Shown: positions 16,638 through 26,150, counted from the first letter of the stretch. The stretch: DNA of 64,000 nucleotides from Alteribacillus persepolensis (GCF_900099605.1 NZ_FNDK01000005.1:62001-126000), one strand, 5' to 3'. A program made the numbers and translations. Notes: generated by a model not told the origin, from the sequence alone.

Positions 16638-16930
16638 CGTAATGACCTCCATCATGATAGAATATCTTCATTATCTCAAAGACCATATCATCCTAAACCC
16701 CAAAAGTATTTTTGTAAAGAAAAAGATTTGTGAAAAAATATATTGTAATAATGTTTGCGCTTTCTTTAAAATAAGAAGGAATGCAGCAGAAATAAAAAGA
16801 CAAGTGCAGGAAAATATGCATTCGATATATTGACAAAGTGCTTTGTGATGCTTATTTTGTTAATTACTGCATGTGTTGCTGAACGATGTTAAAAGTTTAT
16901 TGGTATACTATTTGTATAGGAGGAAGTGTG

Positions 16931-18313
16931 ATGGAGGGGAATGTAGAACAGCCTAGAGTGACTAGAATAGAAGCACTTCTTATCATTCTTGGTATCTTGT
17001 TTATTATCGGAATAAGCCTCATTGTATTTGCAGCGGATCCGCACATCCCTATCTTTCTTGCACTACTTTTATTAATTGGCTACTCAATGATAAAAAAGGT
17101 GAATTGGAAAGTCACAGAAAAAGGGATTATACAAGGGGTGGCATCAGGCATTATTCCGATTCTTATTTTTATGTTTATAGGAGTGCTCATCAGCGTGTGG
17201 GTGAGTGCTGGCACGATTCCAACCCTTATTTATTATAGTTTTCATCTCATATCAATGGAATGGTTTCTGCCGAGTGTTTTTGTCGCTACAGCTGTGATTG
17301 GCATTTGTATTGGCAGTTCATTTACGACAGCATCTACGATTGGTGTATCGTTTATGGCGCTTGGAGGAATGCTTGAATTAGATCCAGCAATGACAGCAGG
17401 AGCCGTTGTTTCGGGTGCGTTGGTTGGGGATAAGATGTCACCATTATCTGATACAACGAATTTAGCGGCTTCTGTCTCAAAAGTGGACTTGTTTGAACAT
17501 ATACGCCACTTGCTGTGGACGACAGTGCCATTGTTTGTCATTGCTTTTATTTTTTATACGATAATTGGACAAAGTCCTGTTGAAGCTGATATGCAAACGA
17601 TCAACGTATTAATGAACGACTTGCATGAGAGCTTTTTAGTACATCCTGCAACACTGCTCCCGGCAGCAGTTATTGTCATATTAGCTGTTCGAAGAGTATC
17701 TGCCATTCCTTCTATGGCAGCAGGGATTGTTATGGGGATTGTTGTTACGATGTTCGTACAGCCCGATTACAGCGTGGGTGATTACATGACATTTATGCAG
17801 GATGGATTTGTGTTGGAATCGGGGAATGATCAATTAGATGAAATGTTAAGCCGCGGCGGTATTCAAGATATGATGTGGTCCGTGTCGTTATTAATTTTAA
17901 CCTTAAGTATGGGCGGAGTATTGTCTGAGCTGGGCATCATTGAAAAGTTATTAGAAGCGTTATCATCCATGGTCAAAACGACAGGACGTCTTGTGTTATC
18001 TACAGCACTGACTGGAATAGGTATTAACATTTCTCTTGGTGAACAATACATGTCGGTCATTTTAACAGGAGAAGCATTTGAACAAAGATATGAACAAATG
18101 GGAATAAAACGCAAAAACTTATCACGCGTGTTAGAAAATGCCGGAACATTAATAAACCCTTTAATTCCGTATGGAGTGAGCGGAGTATTTATGGCAAGCG
18201 TTCTCGGAGTTGATGTACTGCAATACCTTCCTTATGCTTTGTTTTGTTTGTTAGGACCGGCTATTGTTATTCTTTATGGGTTTGCTGGATTTCAAATAGA
18301 CGAAAAGAAATAA
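16931..18313 (+). CDS. NhaC family Na+/H+ antiporter
   Basis: A 460-residue membrane protein with about eleven hydrophobic segments. The core motif GSSFTTASTIGVSFMALG and the following GALVGDKMSPLSDTTNLAAS are characteristic of NhaC and MleN. NhaC exchanges Na+ for H+; MleN exchanges Na+-lactate for malate, and sequence alone does not separate them here. The ATG at 16931 is chosen for an AGGAGG 7 nt upstream; an upstream in-frame codon at 16886 has no such site. TGGTATACT at 16901-16909 is a possible extended -10 but would give a leader of only about 15 nt. Confidence 0.88.
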   Translation: MEGNVEQPRVTRIEALLIILGILFIIGISLIVFAADPHIPIFLALLLLIGYSMIKKVNWKVTEKGIIQGVASGIIPILIFMFIGVLISVWVSAGTIPTLIYYSFHLISMEWFLPSVFVATAVIGICIGSSFTTASTIGVSFMALGGMLELDPAMTAGAVVSGALVGDKMSPLSDTTNLAASVSKVDLFEHIRHLLWTTVPLFVIAFIFYTIIGQSPVEADMQTINVLMNDLHESFLVHPATLLPAAVIVILAVRRVSAIPSMAAGIVMGIVVTMFVQPDYSVGDYMTFMQDGFVLESGNDQLDEMLSRGGIQDMMWSVSLLILTLSMGGVLSELGIIEKLLEALSSMVKTTGRLVLSTALTGIGINISLGEQYMSVILTGEAFEQRYEQMGIKRKNLSRVLENAGTLINPLIPYGVSGVFMASVLGVDVLQYLPYALFCLLGPAIVILYGFAGFQIDEKK

Positions 18314-18463
18314 ATCACAATAAAACATGCTGTCTATGTTAAATATAGTGATAAACGTGCTGACACGGACTATAATAGTACAGAGCGTGGAAATGTGCCG
18401 GATATTTGAGGCAGAATAGGTCTTTTTAACAGCTTGTGATGCTTCTTGAAAAGGAGGAGACCT

Positions 18464-18877
18464 ATGTTAGTAACTGTAGAGGATGAATTAATTTACTTTT
18501 ATTTTCAAGAAAAAACGTCAGCTTCGCTTCCTATCGGAACATATCCAGATGTGAATGGCTTTTTGCTGTATGATAAAAAAGGGCGATGGCTTGGATACCG
18601 GATGTATCGGACCGTTTTAGGGAAACGGCATGTTCGGGTATCGATTCCGAAAATACGTAAGTTAGATTATCCGATATTTAATGCCAGTATTGAAGATGGA
18701 AAAGAATATATTGAAATTAAATTTGATAAAGATACCCCTGTGCATCAAATGAAGGAGCAGGAATGCATGCTTGATTTTAACGAACACGGGTTGTTTGGAA
18801 TTGAAGTGATTCGAAAGCCGGAAAACCCGCCGGGAAAATGCGGACTGGTTCAAAAATTTCTAGAAATAGATGGATAA
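18464..18877 (+). CDS. DUF2283-like protein with two related halves
   Basis: A 137-residue cytosolic protein. The C-terminal half (YIEIKFDKDTPVHQMKEQE, then LDFNEHGLFGIEVI) resembles DUF2283, where a short strand, a turn and D.....G.L.GIE.L recur. The N-terminal half has a similar layout (EDELIYFYFQEKT, then GFLLYDKKGRWLGYRM), so the protein may be an internal duplication. The function of DUF2283 is unknown. The ATG at 18464 follows AAAGGAGGA with 6-nt spacing; codons upstream to 18446 overlap that site. Confidence 0.6.
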   Translation: MLVTVEDELIYFYFQEKTSASLPIGTYPDVNGFLLYDKKGRWLGYRMYRTVLGKRHVRVSIPKIRKLDYPIFNASIEDGKEYIEIKFDKDTPVHQMKEQECMLDFNEHGLFGIEVIRKPENPPGKCGLVQKFLEIDG

Positions 18878-18879
18878 AA

Positions 18880-18927
18880 GAACGGTGCACATATACAAGG
18901 CAAAGCTTGATATGTGCATGTTCGTTT
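18880..18927 (+). terminator. Hairpin after the DUF2283-like gene
   Basis: GCACATATACAAG pairs with CTTGATATGTGC around a 6-nt loop. The T run after it is weak (GTTCGTTTAAA), so termination is less certain. Confidence 0.55.
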
Positions 18928-19087
18928 AAAATATATCAATGGTATAGGGAGAAACGGATGGTTTAGGATGGGTATCAAGTGCAGAGGAACGTTTTCCAAC
19001 GTGTACGAATAAAAGGATGTACACTGTCCATTTTTCCCTTCCTGTTGCTTTCAGGATTCTTGCACTTTGTGGATCTGGACTCATTCA

Positions 19088-20026
19088 TTATGCAGCATGT
19101 TTCTTTCTTTTTGAGAAGGGCCGGATTTTATCAAGCTCGGCTTGGCTGATAAAAATTCCCAGCAAGATAAACAAGCCTCCAGCTATCATCGGTATGGTCA
19201 AGGATTCATCCAAAAGGAGGTATCCAAATAAAACACCGAAAACTGGGACAAGAAGCATGGAAATAGCTGCTGTAACCGTATTAATTACTGTAAGCAAGTA
19301 ATACCAAAGTGAAAAACAAATGGCCGATGCGACGACACCAGTAAACAGCACAGAAAATATGCTGGAGGCACTCCAGCGAATAGATTGTCCCCCTTCAAAG
19401 ATAACAGCCAGAACGAGCAGTCCTGCCGTCCCTATTAACATTTGAAAGGTCGTTATAAACATTTGGTTAGAACCTGCTAGTTTTAACCGGAAATAAACAT
19501 TAGAAACAGCCCAGCATATGGCGGCAATAAGTATCAGAGAGATGCCAATTGTATTTTGCCAGGAAGCCTGCTGAAATATATCGGTACCAATAATGAATGC
19601 TAAACCGGCGACACCAAGCAGCAGTCCGACAATATTTTTTTTGCTGAGTGTTTCTTTCAGAAAAAGAGAAGCAAGAATACTCGACCAAATCGGCATAGTG
19701 TATAAAACAATCGATGTCTTGCCAGCATCCACATAAAGCATGGCGTAAGTAATTAAGCCGAAAACGGCAAAAGTTTGCAACAGGCCAAGAGTAATGACGT
19801 GACCCCAATGCAGGGAAGTAAGTTTTTTCCATTCTTCTTTGTTAGATAGAAAGAATAAAAAAATTATTAATACAATACCGCCGATAAGAAAGCGAAGAAA
19901 AGAAAATGTAAATGGACCAATGTCTTCAAGGCCAATTTTCATCACAGGCCAAGAAAAGCCCCAAGCGACAGTCAAAAACAGTATGCTAATGGATATGGAA
20001 ATCGTGTTTACTTGTTTTGTTTTCAT
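19088..20026 (-). CDS. EamA/DMT superfamily transporter
   Basis: A 312-residue membrane protein with ten hydrophobic segments arranged as two EamA repeats. The first contains AWGFSWPVMKIGLEDIGPFT and the second AICWAVSNVYFRLKL and LLLVPVFGVLFGYLLLDE. The family exports amino acids, nucleosides or other metabolites; the substrate cannot be deduced. The ATG at 20026 (MKTKQVN) follows CAAGGTG; an in-frame upstream extension to 20092 adds 22 polar residues before the first membrane segment and lacks a ribosome binding site. The basic C-terminus FSKRKKHAA lies on the cytosolic side. Confidence 0.85.
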   Translation of the reverse strand: MKTKQVNTISISISILFLTVAWGFSWPVMKIGLEDIGPFTFSFLRFLIGGIVLIIFLFFLSNKEEWKKLTSLHWGHVITLGLLQTFAVFGLITYAMLYVDAGKTSIVLYTMPIWSSILASLFLKETLSKKNIVGLLLGVAGLAFIIGTDIFQQASWQNTIGISLILIAAICWAVSNVYFRLKLAGSNQMFITTFQMLIGTAGLLVLAVIFEGGQSIRWSASSIFSVLFTGVVASAICFSLWYYLLTVINTVTAAISMLLVPVFGVLFGYLLLDESLTIPMIAGGLFILLGIFISQAELDKIRPFSKRKKHAA

Positions 20027-20141
20027 GCATATAACACCTTGCCTTTTCAAGTTTGTCTGTGACAATCGTCTACTCGACAGCATAACATTCACTTAAGATA
20101 ATGCAAGAAAAATACCAACTTGTGCATGAGGAGAGAGACAT

Positions 20142-20246
20142 ATGTTTCAAAGACTGCTAGTAGCTTGTTTAATAATGATTGCATCGATATTTTTCGTTAT
20201 TTATTTCCATGACAATCCAGCTGCTTATTCACTTCCTTTTAGATAG
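20142..20246 (+). CDS. Candidate 34-residue membrane peptide
   Basis: A short ORF with a positive N-terminus (MFQRLL), one hydrophobic helix (about residues 5-22) and a short polar tail ending in SLPFR. GGAGAGAG precedes the ATG by about 6 nt. It is followed by a long palindrome at 20276. No homologue is recognised; it could be a genuine small membrane protein or chance. Confidence 0.4.
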   Translation: MFQRLLVACLIMIASIFFVIYFHDNPAAYSLPFR

Positions 20247-20275
20247 AGGATGAGCTGAACGTATAGAAACTACAT

Positions 20276-20317
20276 AATAAACCGAACTGATTTTTTTGAA
20301 AATCAGTTCGGTTTATT
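20276..20317. repeat. Palindromic repeat, copy 1 (19-bp perfect stem)
   Basis: AATAAACCGAACTGATTTT is followed after TTTG by its exact reverse complement. The same palindrome, usually as AATAATCCGAAC..GTTCGGATTATT, occurs near 22586, 59483 and 63101. Downstream TTTGTTTATAACAG is shared with copies 2 and 3. The hairpin could also act as a terminator. Confidence 0.85.
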
Positions 20318-20853
20318 TGTTTATAACAGTCATTTCTATGTCTACATACTTCGCGTTTTGCAAGGATTCTGCTGACCTGGTCAAAAATCGGATTTCGGTC
20401 CATGCTGTTCCTGCCGGAAGCCGGCAGAATACTTATTTTGAGGGGCTGTCTCCATGTTGACTGCGCTTAGAAAAGGCTTTCTTATCTTCTGTTTGAGGTT
20501 GAAAGGAATCTGTTTCAGATTTGCTCCCTCTTACATTTTAGAAAAGTGCAGCGTTGCTGAAGAATGAAAATATAAGAAAAACACAAACTTTTTGTCAAGG
20601 CACTTGCGTTTTCCTTGTGTGTAATCATGTTGTTATGTACGAAAGGAGTATGCTGCGGACGTTTCTTATTCTAGAACATTGGTGCCGTTTTTTTAGCCAT
20701 CAAACAAAAAATAAAAATGTTTCTTTTGATAACCGCTGCACGAGTGCATGTTATTTCATCAACAAAAGAAAAGTATTACACTTATTTTTATTTCTCAAAC
20801 CCTTGTTTCATTAGCGGTAATCATTAAATTTTCAAAAAACTGTCTATATGATA
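20318..20853. repeat. Gene-free region with degenerate GC-rich repeat copies
   Basis: No believable gene. About 20380-20500 contains TGTTCCTGCCGGAAGC and CATGTTGACTGCGCTTAGAA; the latter matches GACGACGCTTAGAA in the copy near 59720. ATAAGAAAAAC at about 20572 and CACTTGCGTTTTCCTT near 20601 match the left part of the copy at 6850. These look like decayed pieces of the dispersed element. Confidence 0.5.
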
Positions 20854-20902
20854 TTGATATTTATTCTCAAAGAGGTTATAATTTTAATGAAAATGATTAT
20901 CA
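20854..20902 (+). promoter_or_regulatory. Promoter and Fur box of the siderophore ATPase-reductase operon
   Basis: TTGATA (20854-20859) and a perfect TATAAT (20877-20882) are spaced 17 nt. Immediately downstream, TGAAAAT-G-ATTATCA (20888-20902) matches the Bacillus Fur box TGATAATNATTATCA with one mismatch and would cover the transcription start. Iron-dependent repression is expected. Confidence 0.85.
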
Positions 20903-20936
20903 GTTTTATAAAAATGAAATACGGGAGAGTGTGCAC

Positions 20937-21770
20937 ATGTCAAAATTGACGACTGAACATATAGCTGTCTCCTATAATGAACATACAATTATTAACGATT
21001 TAAACATAGAAGTGCCAGAAGGTATGATTACTTCTATTATTGGCCCGAATGGGTGTGGAAAATCAACCTTGTTAAAAACAATTTCCCGCATTCTTAAGCC
21101 AGATCAAGGAGCCGTCTATTTAAATGGAAGAAGCATTCATCAGCTGAAAACAAAAGAAGTGGCAAAAGAAATGGCGATACTAGCGCAGACACCAGATATT
21201 CCGCAAACGTTAACGGTGTCGCAATTGGTTGCCTTTGGCCGCTATCCTCATCGACGCAAAAGCGGCCGCTTAACAGCACAAGATAAAAAAGCAGTGGCAC
21301 AAGCTTTAGAAGACACAGGAATGAGCGAATACAAAGACCGGCCGCTTGACGCATTATCAGGAGGACAAAGGCAGCGTGCCTGGATTTCCATGGCATTAGC
21401 ACAAGAAACTGATGTGCTGCTTTTGGATGAGCCTACTACCTATTTGGATATGGCCCATCAGCTTGAAATTTTAGAATTGCTGCAAGAGTTGAATGAGAAA
21501 GAAGAACGAACGATTGTAATGATTATTCATGATTTAAATCATGCCGCACGCTTTTCGGATCATTTAATCGCCATGAAAGCGGGAGAAATACAACACATTG
21601 GTGCTCCGCACGAAGTCATTAGTAAACCAGTTTTGCGCCGGGTATTTGGCATTGATGCTTATATTGTTCAAGATCCCCGTACAGGAAAACCGCTATGTAT
21701 GACATATGATTTAGTAGACACGCATTTGGCACCGGTACCAGATTCAAATACACAGATAGCGAGGGTGTAG
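20937..21770 (+). CDS. Iron-siderophore ABC transporter ATP-binding protein
   Basis: A 277-residue ATPase of the FecE/FhuC/YusV type that powers uptake of ferric siderophores. Walker A is GPNGCGKST (near residue 40), the signature is LSGGQRQRAWISMALAQ and Walker B is LLLDEPTTYLDMAHQ, all diagnostic for siderophore ATPases. The ATG at 20937 follows GGGAGAG by 8 nt; an open frame extends upstream but includes the promoter and Fur box. It is 2 nt from the FhuF-like gene, forming one operon. Its permease and binding protein are encoded convergently at 22877-25922. Confidence 0.93.
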   Translation: MSKLTTEHIAVSYNEHTIINDLNIEVPEGMITSIIGPNGCGKSTLLKTISRILKPDQGAVYLNGRSIHQLKTKEVAKEMAILAQTPDIPQTLTVSQLVAFGRYPHRRKSGRLTAQDKKAVAQALEDTGMSEYKDRPLDALSGGQRQRAWISMALAQETDVLLLDEPTTYLDMAHQLEILELLQELNEKEERTIVMIIHDLNHAARFSDHLIAMKAGEIQHIGAPHEVISKPVLRRVFGIDAYIVQDPRTGKPLCMTYDLVDTHLAPVPDSNTQIARV

Positions 21771-21772
21771 CG

Positions 21773-22552
21773 ATGGCAATTGTATTTCAAAAAGAATCAA
21801 AGTCCATGATTTATGATGCGTTTTCGGTTCGTCAACATACACCAGAGGCATATGTGAAGAAGTTTTCGCCAAAAGAGTGGTTTCATCCATCGTCTCTTGC
21901 GACTTTTATGAAAACATACGGTTCTTATATAAACGCACCTGCCCCAGATATGATTGCAACATTTTGGGCCAATCGCTACAGCCGCTATATTGCTTTTTTT
22001 CATTGGGCGGCAGCAAAGGGATGGAGTACAGATATGACGTTTGACAGAATGAACGTTTATTTGTGTGAGCGGTCTGACCGGCGAGAACCAGCATTTGAGT
22101 TTCAAGTCGATATGCACCCAGACGGGTACATGACAGACCGGCAGACGAGAGAAGAGCGCTTGGCGGAGTTTTATCAGCACCACGTCGCACCGTTAATTCA
22201 CGCATTTTCACAAGCAGCTGGGATCCGTACACGTGAATTGTGGGGACAGGTGTTCCACGCTGTTCCGTATTTTCTTCATCTAGCAAAGGTGACAGAGACG
22301 AAAGAAGTACAAGGTTACCTCCAGGATGATTGGTATTACATAACGCAAATGGCCGCCCCTTCTGTTTTTAAAGAGAAAAAGCCGCCATTTCAATTTAAAG
22401 TTATGGAGATACCTAATCCAGTCGAAGACAAACCATTATACACAAAACCAACGTGCTGTTTAGCATACAAAGCTTCGGGTAATTGCTGTTACCGGTGTCC
22501 GCGCATGAAACCAGCCGAAAGGCAGAAGTTATATGAAGAAAAGAAAAAGTAA
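21773..22552 (+). CDS. FhuF-family ferric siderophore reductase
   Basis: A 259-residue cytosolic protein. The C-terminus carries a CC pair (CCLAYK) followed about ten residues later by CCYRC, the unusual cysteine arrangement that holds the [2Fe-2S] cluster in FhuF and in the B. halodurans reductase FchR. Such enzymes reduce iron in imported siderophores so it is released in the cytosol. The middle part contains the SRYIAFFHWAA region typical of the family. The ATG follows the ATPase stop by 2 nt, with GAGGGTG overlapping the end of the upstream gene. The operon position supports the role. Confidence 0.85.
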   Translation: MAIVFQKESKSMIYDAFSVRQHTPEAYVKKFSPKEWFHPSSLATFMKTYGSYINAPAPDMIATFWANRYSRYIAFFHWAAAKGWSTDMTFDRMNVYLCERSDRREPAFEFQVDMHPDGYMTDRQTREERLAEFYQHHVAPLIHAFSQAAGIRTRELWGQVFHAVPYFLHLAKVTETKEVQGYLQDDWYYITQMAAPSVFKEKKPPFQFKVMEIPNPVEDKPLYTKPTCCLAYKASGNCCYRCPRMKPAERQKLYEEKKK

Positions 22553-22560
22553 GAGACTGG

Positions 22561-22690
22561 GACAAAAGTATAGGAACCACATGATGATCCGAACGATTTA
22601 TTAAAAATCAGTTCGGATTATTTGTTTATCACAGGAATTTCTATCATTGCTCTGTCAACATACGTCACATTCCGCGAGCACGGCCTATGC
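22561..22690. repeat. Palindromic repeat, copy 2, with conserved flanks
   Basis: GATCCGAACGATTT and AAATCAGTTCGGATTATT form the palindrome at 22586-22622. The block starting GACAAAAGTATAGGAA and running through TTTGTTTATCACAG to CACATTCCGCGAGCACGGCC is colinear with 59461-59590. It lies between the convergent siderophore operons. The rest of the 324-nt gap holds GAAGCCTTGCCCGCGGCAAGC (22722-22746), a piece of the GC-rich element, and a small ACCC..CAC/GTG.GGGT hairpin near 22790. Confidence 0.75.
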
Positions 22691-22876
22691 AAATGATTTA
22701 CCGACGGCGGCCTTCCATTGGTTAACTGAAGCCTTGCCCGCGGCAAGCGAATGTATTTTTGTACGATCCACCCATTTACGCAGAAAAACCCCCACAATAA
22801 GTGAGGGTCCTTTTCATTTACTGGGGTTTGTCCCAGCTTTTTTTATGTTTGTACCTCTTGGAGAAGTCCATATTGT

Positions 22877-24913
22877 TTATTTACTCTTTGGAGCCCTGCC
22901 CATGAGCCATAAAAAGAAGGGAGCACCAATGACAGCAGCAACCAGCCCAGAAGGAATCTCTTTGGGAGCAAGTATCATTCTGCCAGCTGTATCTGCGAAA
23001 ACGAGCAAGGCAGCTCCTAGCAACAGTGCTACCGGCAATACTTTCCGATGATCATGTCCGATGAACAAGCGTGCTAAATGAGGAGCCACTAATCCGATAA
23101 AACCAATCGTACCCACGGCAGCTACAGCCATTGCCGATGAAAAAGTAGCGAGAATGGCTGCCAGTAAACGGACAGACATTGTCTTTACGCCTAGTCCAAT
23201 CGCTGTTTGATCACCTAGAGAAAGAATGTTTAATTTATTCATCAATATGATACTAATCGGAATTAATAAAATAACAGGCCAGACAAGAAATTGCTGCAGT
23301 TCTGAAAAGCCTGTTGCATATGTGCTGCCAGACAACCAAGTAAGAGCAGACGCAGCATTCATATTAGAACGTGTAATGAGAATTTGTGTAATCGCTCCTC
23401 CTGCAGCAGAGATACCAATCCCCATTAAAGCAAGCACTGCGGGTTGAAACTGTGTTTTCCACGAAAAGAACAACAATATGGCGACAGTGATAAAAGAGCC
23501 AATAATAGCACCAATTGGAATCCAAGCAGCAGAAAATCCGGAAAGAATAAACATAACGGTAAGTGCACCGACACCAGCTCCGGATGTGACACCGATAATA
23601 GAAGGATCAGCAAGTGGATTGCGCAGGATTCCTTGAAAGAGTAATCCGCTTAACGCTAGAAGAATACCAGCAAACATAGCAGATAATATTCTGCCAAGCC
23701 GAAGATCAAATATGATAAAAGATTGTCCTGATGATTCTTCGGTAAGTAGTGCGTTCCACGTCGATACGAATTGAAAGCCATTGCTGCCGCCAGCTAGTCC
23801 CGTAAAAAACGCAATAATGAGCAGAAGCAAAGAACCCAATAATATTACTGGGTATGGAACGTTTACAGACAAATTGCCAGGGGATAAAGAGTCTTTTTTT
23901 CCATTGGAAGCAAAGCGCGAGCGATTTCTTAAAAGCAGCCATACAAGCCAAGGTGCTCCAATTAGAGCGGTAATCGAGCCGACAGGAAGTTCAGTGAGAG
24001 ATGGATCCAGCAAGCGTCCGATAACATCTGCCCCAATAAGGATGTTGGCTCCCCAAAGCATGGATGCTGGTATAAGCAAACCATGAAGCTGATAGCCAGC
24101 CAGTTTCATGAGATGTGGGGCAATTAACCCGATAAATGCCACCGGCCCTACAACACTTACCACAAGAGCGGTTAGTCCCACTGCTGCAAAGAACATGAAG
24201 ACTTGCACCAATCTCACATTTTCACCCAATGTTTTTGCTTGATCTTCTCCGAGCAATAACACATCCATTTTTTTGCTAAGCCATAAGACAAGAAGAGCTG
24301 TAAGAGCAACCCATGGCAAGGCAAACAATACACCGTTCCAGTCTTGCTGTACTAATGTTCCATTTCCCCAAAGAAACAATCCAGCTGTTTCATATTCAAA
24401 GAAAATTTGCAGGGTAGAGGTAAAGGATGTAAACATGAGCGTTAGTACCATTCCAGCCAACGCCATTCGAACGGGTGTAGCATTGTGGCCGCCAGCCAGA
24501 AAAAATACCAGTACTGCTGCAAATGTCCCCCCTGTAAATGCTAATATAAATCCATTATCGTTCAGCCAAGCTGGCCCAGCGACAGTACCTAGAACAACAA
24601 AAAAATAAGCTCCAGAATGGACCCCCAATGTGCTCGGTGAGGCAAGGGGGTTTTTTGTAAGCGTTTGAAAAATAACACCAGCTGCAGCTAAGGCAGCCCC
24701 GGCAATAATACCAATAACAATACGAGGTAAGTATATCGATTGAACAATGTTATGCTGCAGCGTGTCACCATTGTTTAAAAGAGCCTCCCATACAAGATGA
24801 AAGGGCATATCCTGGCTGCTTTGCAGCAAATGAGCTGCAACGAGAAATAGCAAGAGGGCTGTCCCTCCACCAAAGGTGAGGACAGCCTTCTTTTTTTGGG
24901 CAAGTGCATTCAT
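22877..24913 (-). CDS. Fused iron-siderophore permease (two FecCD domains, FhuB-like)
   Basis: A 678-residue protein that is two FecCD permeases in tandem. Each half has about ten membrane segments and repeats the same landmarks: PRIVIGIIAGAALAAAGVIF and GRILSAMFAGILLALSGLLF near the start, then FIGLIAPHLMKL and FIGLVAPHLARLFIGHDHR, and a glycine-rich ELPVG / EIPSG loop near the end. This is the E. coli FhuB architecture (660 residues); most Bacillus systems use two separate proteins. A single ATPase dimer, encoded at 20937, should drive it. AGGAGAG precedes the ATG by 7 nt and overlaps the stop region of the binding-protein gene 4 nt upstream. Confidence 0.92.
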   Translation of the reverse strand: MNALAQKKKAVLTFGGGTALLLFLVAAHLLQSSQDMPFHLVWEALLNNGDTLQHNIVQSIYLPRIVIGIIAGAALAAAGVIFQTLTKNPLASPSTLGVHSGAYFFVVLGTVAGPAWLNDNGFILAFTGGTFAAVLVFFLAGGHNATPVRMALAGMVLTLMFTSFTSTLQIFFEYETAGLFLWGNGTLVQQDWNGVLFALPWVALTALLVLWLSKKMDVLLLGEDQAKTLGENVRLVQVFMFFAAVGLTALVVSVVGPVAFIGLIAPHLMKLAGYQLHGLLIPASMLWGANILIGADVIGRLLDPSLTELPVGSITALIGAPWLVWLLLRNRSRFASNGKKDSLSPGNLSVNVPYPVILLGSLLLLIIAFFTGLAGGSNGFQFVSTWNALLTEESSGQSFIIFDLRLGRILSAMFAGILLALSGLLFQGILRNPLADPSIIGVTSGAGVGALTVMFILSGFSAAWIPIGAIIGSFITVAILLFFSWKTQFQPAVLALMGIGISAAGGAITQILITRSNMNAASALTWLSGSTYATGFSELQQFLVWPVILLIPISIILMNKLNILSLGDQTAIGLGVKTMSVRLLAAILATFSSAMAVAAVGTIGFIGLVAPHLARLFIGHDHRKVLPVALLLGAALLVFADTAGRMILAPKEIPSGLVAAVIGAPFFLWLMGRAPKSK

Positions 24914-24917
24914 ACTG

Positions 24918-25922
24918 TTACTCTCCTATAAGCGCCTCCGCAGCTTGATTGGCAAATACTTCAGCTGAAAGCGGCCCGCCAAATGTCCACGTATCACCTG
25001 GAAGTCTGTGGGTGCGGTTTTCTTCCACAAAATTTAAGTTCTCCCATACCGGGTTACCTGCTAGCTGATTTGCAAAGACGTTGTCATCGTCTTGAACAAT
25101 GTACATAAATTCAGCATCTTGATATGGTTCTAAGTTTTCTACTGTCGCTTCGGAGTAGCCGTATATTTCAAAATCAGTTCCATCATAGGCATTTTCTATT
25201 CCAATTTTATTTAAGATATTAACAGCCATTGAATTATCGGTAAACAAGCGAATGGATGCTGTTTCATTCGCACTGAAGGCTTGGGATAAGATAAGTTCTG
25301 TACCATCTGCACCTTCTTCTTCAAGTTTTGCTGCAATGTCATCATAAGCTGTTTCGAGTTCATTAAGGACTTGATCAGCTTCTTCCTCTTTGTTCACAGC
25401 TTTTGCTATCTCTTTAAATGTTGTTTCCATCTCTTCATATTGATCTCCTTCTCCTTCAGGAGGATAAGGCTCAAACATAAGAGTAGGAGCGATTTCATTT
25501 AATTCTTCACTAATCGCTTCATGTCGATATTGAGCTGTGATAATTAAGTCTGGTTCTAACTGAGCAATTTCCTCGAGGCTAGGTTCTTGCCGAGTGCCAA
25601 CATCGGTGACACTGTCAGATAATTGAGGTTCTATGTTCACCCATTGGTTATATCCTTCAATGTCAGCAACACCAGCCGGCTCAACACCTAAAGCTAAGAG
25701 GTCTTCTGCATATACCCATTCTAACACAACGATAGTTTCAGGTGTTCCTTCTATTTGTTGTTCGCCGCGTGCATCGGTCACGGTAATGGTCTCTGTTTCT
25801 TGTGCTTGGTTTTCTTCATCGTTCGCTTCTTGTTCTTGGTCACTTGAGTCACCTTGGCTGCACGCAGCAGCGATAAGTAGCAAAAGTAAAAAGCTTACTG
25901 CTAGTATGTAGTTTTTTTTCAT
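24918..25922 (-). CDS. Iron-siderophore substrate-binding lipoprotein
   Basis: A 334-residue lipoprotein. The ATG at 25922 follows AAGGGTGG and opens a signal peptide ending IAAAC. After an acidic Gln/Glu linker comes a class III (FepB/FecB-type) binding fold with ITVTDARGEQQIEGTPE, LGVEPAGVAD, LEEIAQLEPDLII and a C-terminal helix. The mature protein is strongly acidic, typical for halophiles. It hands a ferric siderophore to the fused permease. An open frame continues 26 codons upstream to 26000 but crosses the promoter and Fur box, so that start is rejected. Confidence 0.92.
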   Translation of the reverse strand: MKKNYILAVSFLLLLLIAAACSQGDSSDQEQEANDEENQAQETETITVTDARGEQQIEGTPETIVVLEWVYAEDLLALGVEPAGVADIEGYNQWVNIEPQLSDSVTDVGTRQEPSLEEIAQLEPDLIITAQYRHEAISEELNEIAPTLMFEPYPPEGEGDQYEEMETTFKEIAKAVNKEEEADQVLNELETAYDDIAAKLEEEGADGTELILSQAFSANETASIRLFTDNSMAVNILNKIGIENAYDGTDFEIYGYSEATVENLEPYQDAEFMYIVQDDDNVFANQLAGNPVWENLNFVEENRTHRLPGDTWTFGGPLSAEVFANQAAEALIGE

Positions 25923-25938
25923 AATAACCACCCTTAGA

Positions 25939-25967
25939 TTGATATTGAAAAAGATTCTCATTTTCAA
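25939..25967 (-). promoter_or_regulatory. Promoter and Fur box of the siderophore receptor-permease operon
   Basis: Reading leftward, TTGAAA (25967-25962) and TATCAA (25944-25939) are spaced 17 nt. The spacer is filled by overlapping Fur-like repeats, TGAAAATGAGAAT and TGAGAATCTTTTTCA (25966-25946), which agree with the Fur box at most positions. Confidence 0.75.
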
Positions 25968-26150
25968 TAAAATGATACTATGAAATGACACCAAGGTCAA
26001 TAAGCATTTTGCAATGTGGCCGCTAATAAGCTATTTTTTCTGATAATTCTAAATATATATGTTTGAATATTATCTATTCGTGGTACATATGTATAAACGA
26101 ACTTCAATGAACTTCCACACCCTGTCACAAATAAAGCAGGAGGGATGTTT

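Noticed and set aside
16656-16885. T-box leader for brnQ
   Set aside because: No T-box sequence or antiterminator is visible in the leader, which is short and A/T-rich.
20748-20936. N-terminal extension of the siderophore ATPase
   Set aside because: The extension spans the promoter and Fur box; the ATG at 20937 has its own ribosome binding site and matches the family N-terminus.
25923-26000. N-terminal extension of the siderophore-binding lipoprotein
   Set aside because: It would bury the lipoprotein signal peptide and crosses the promoter and Fur box.
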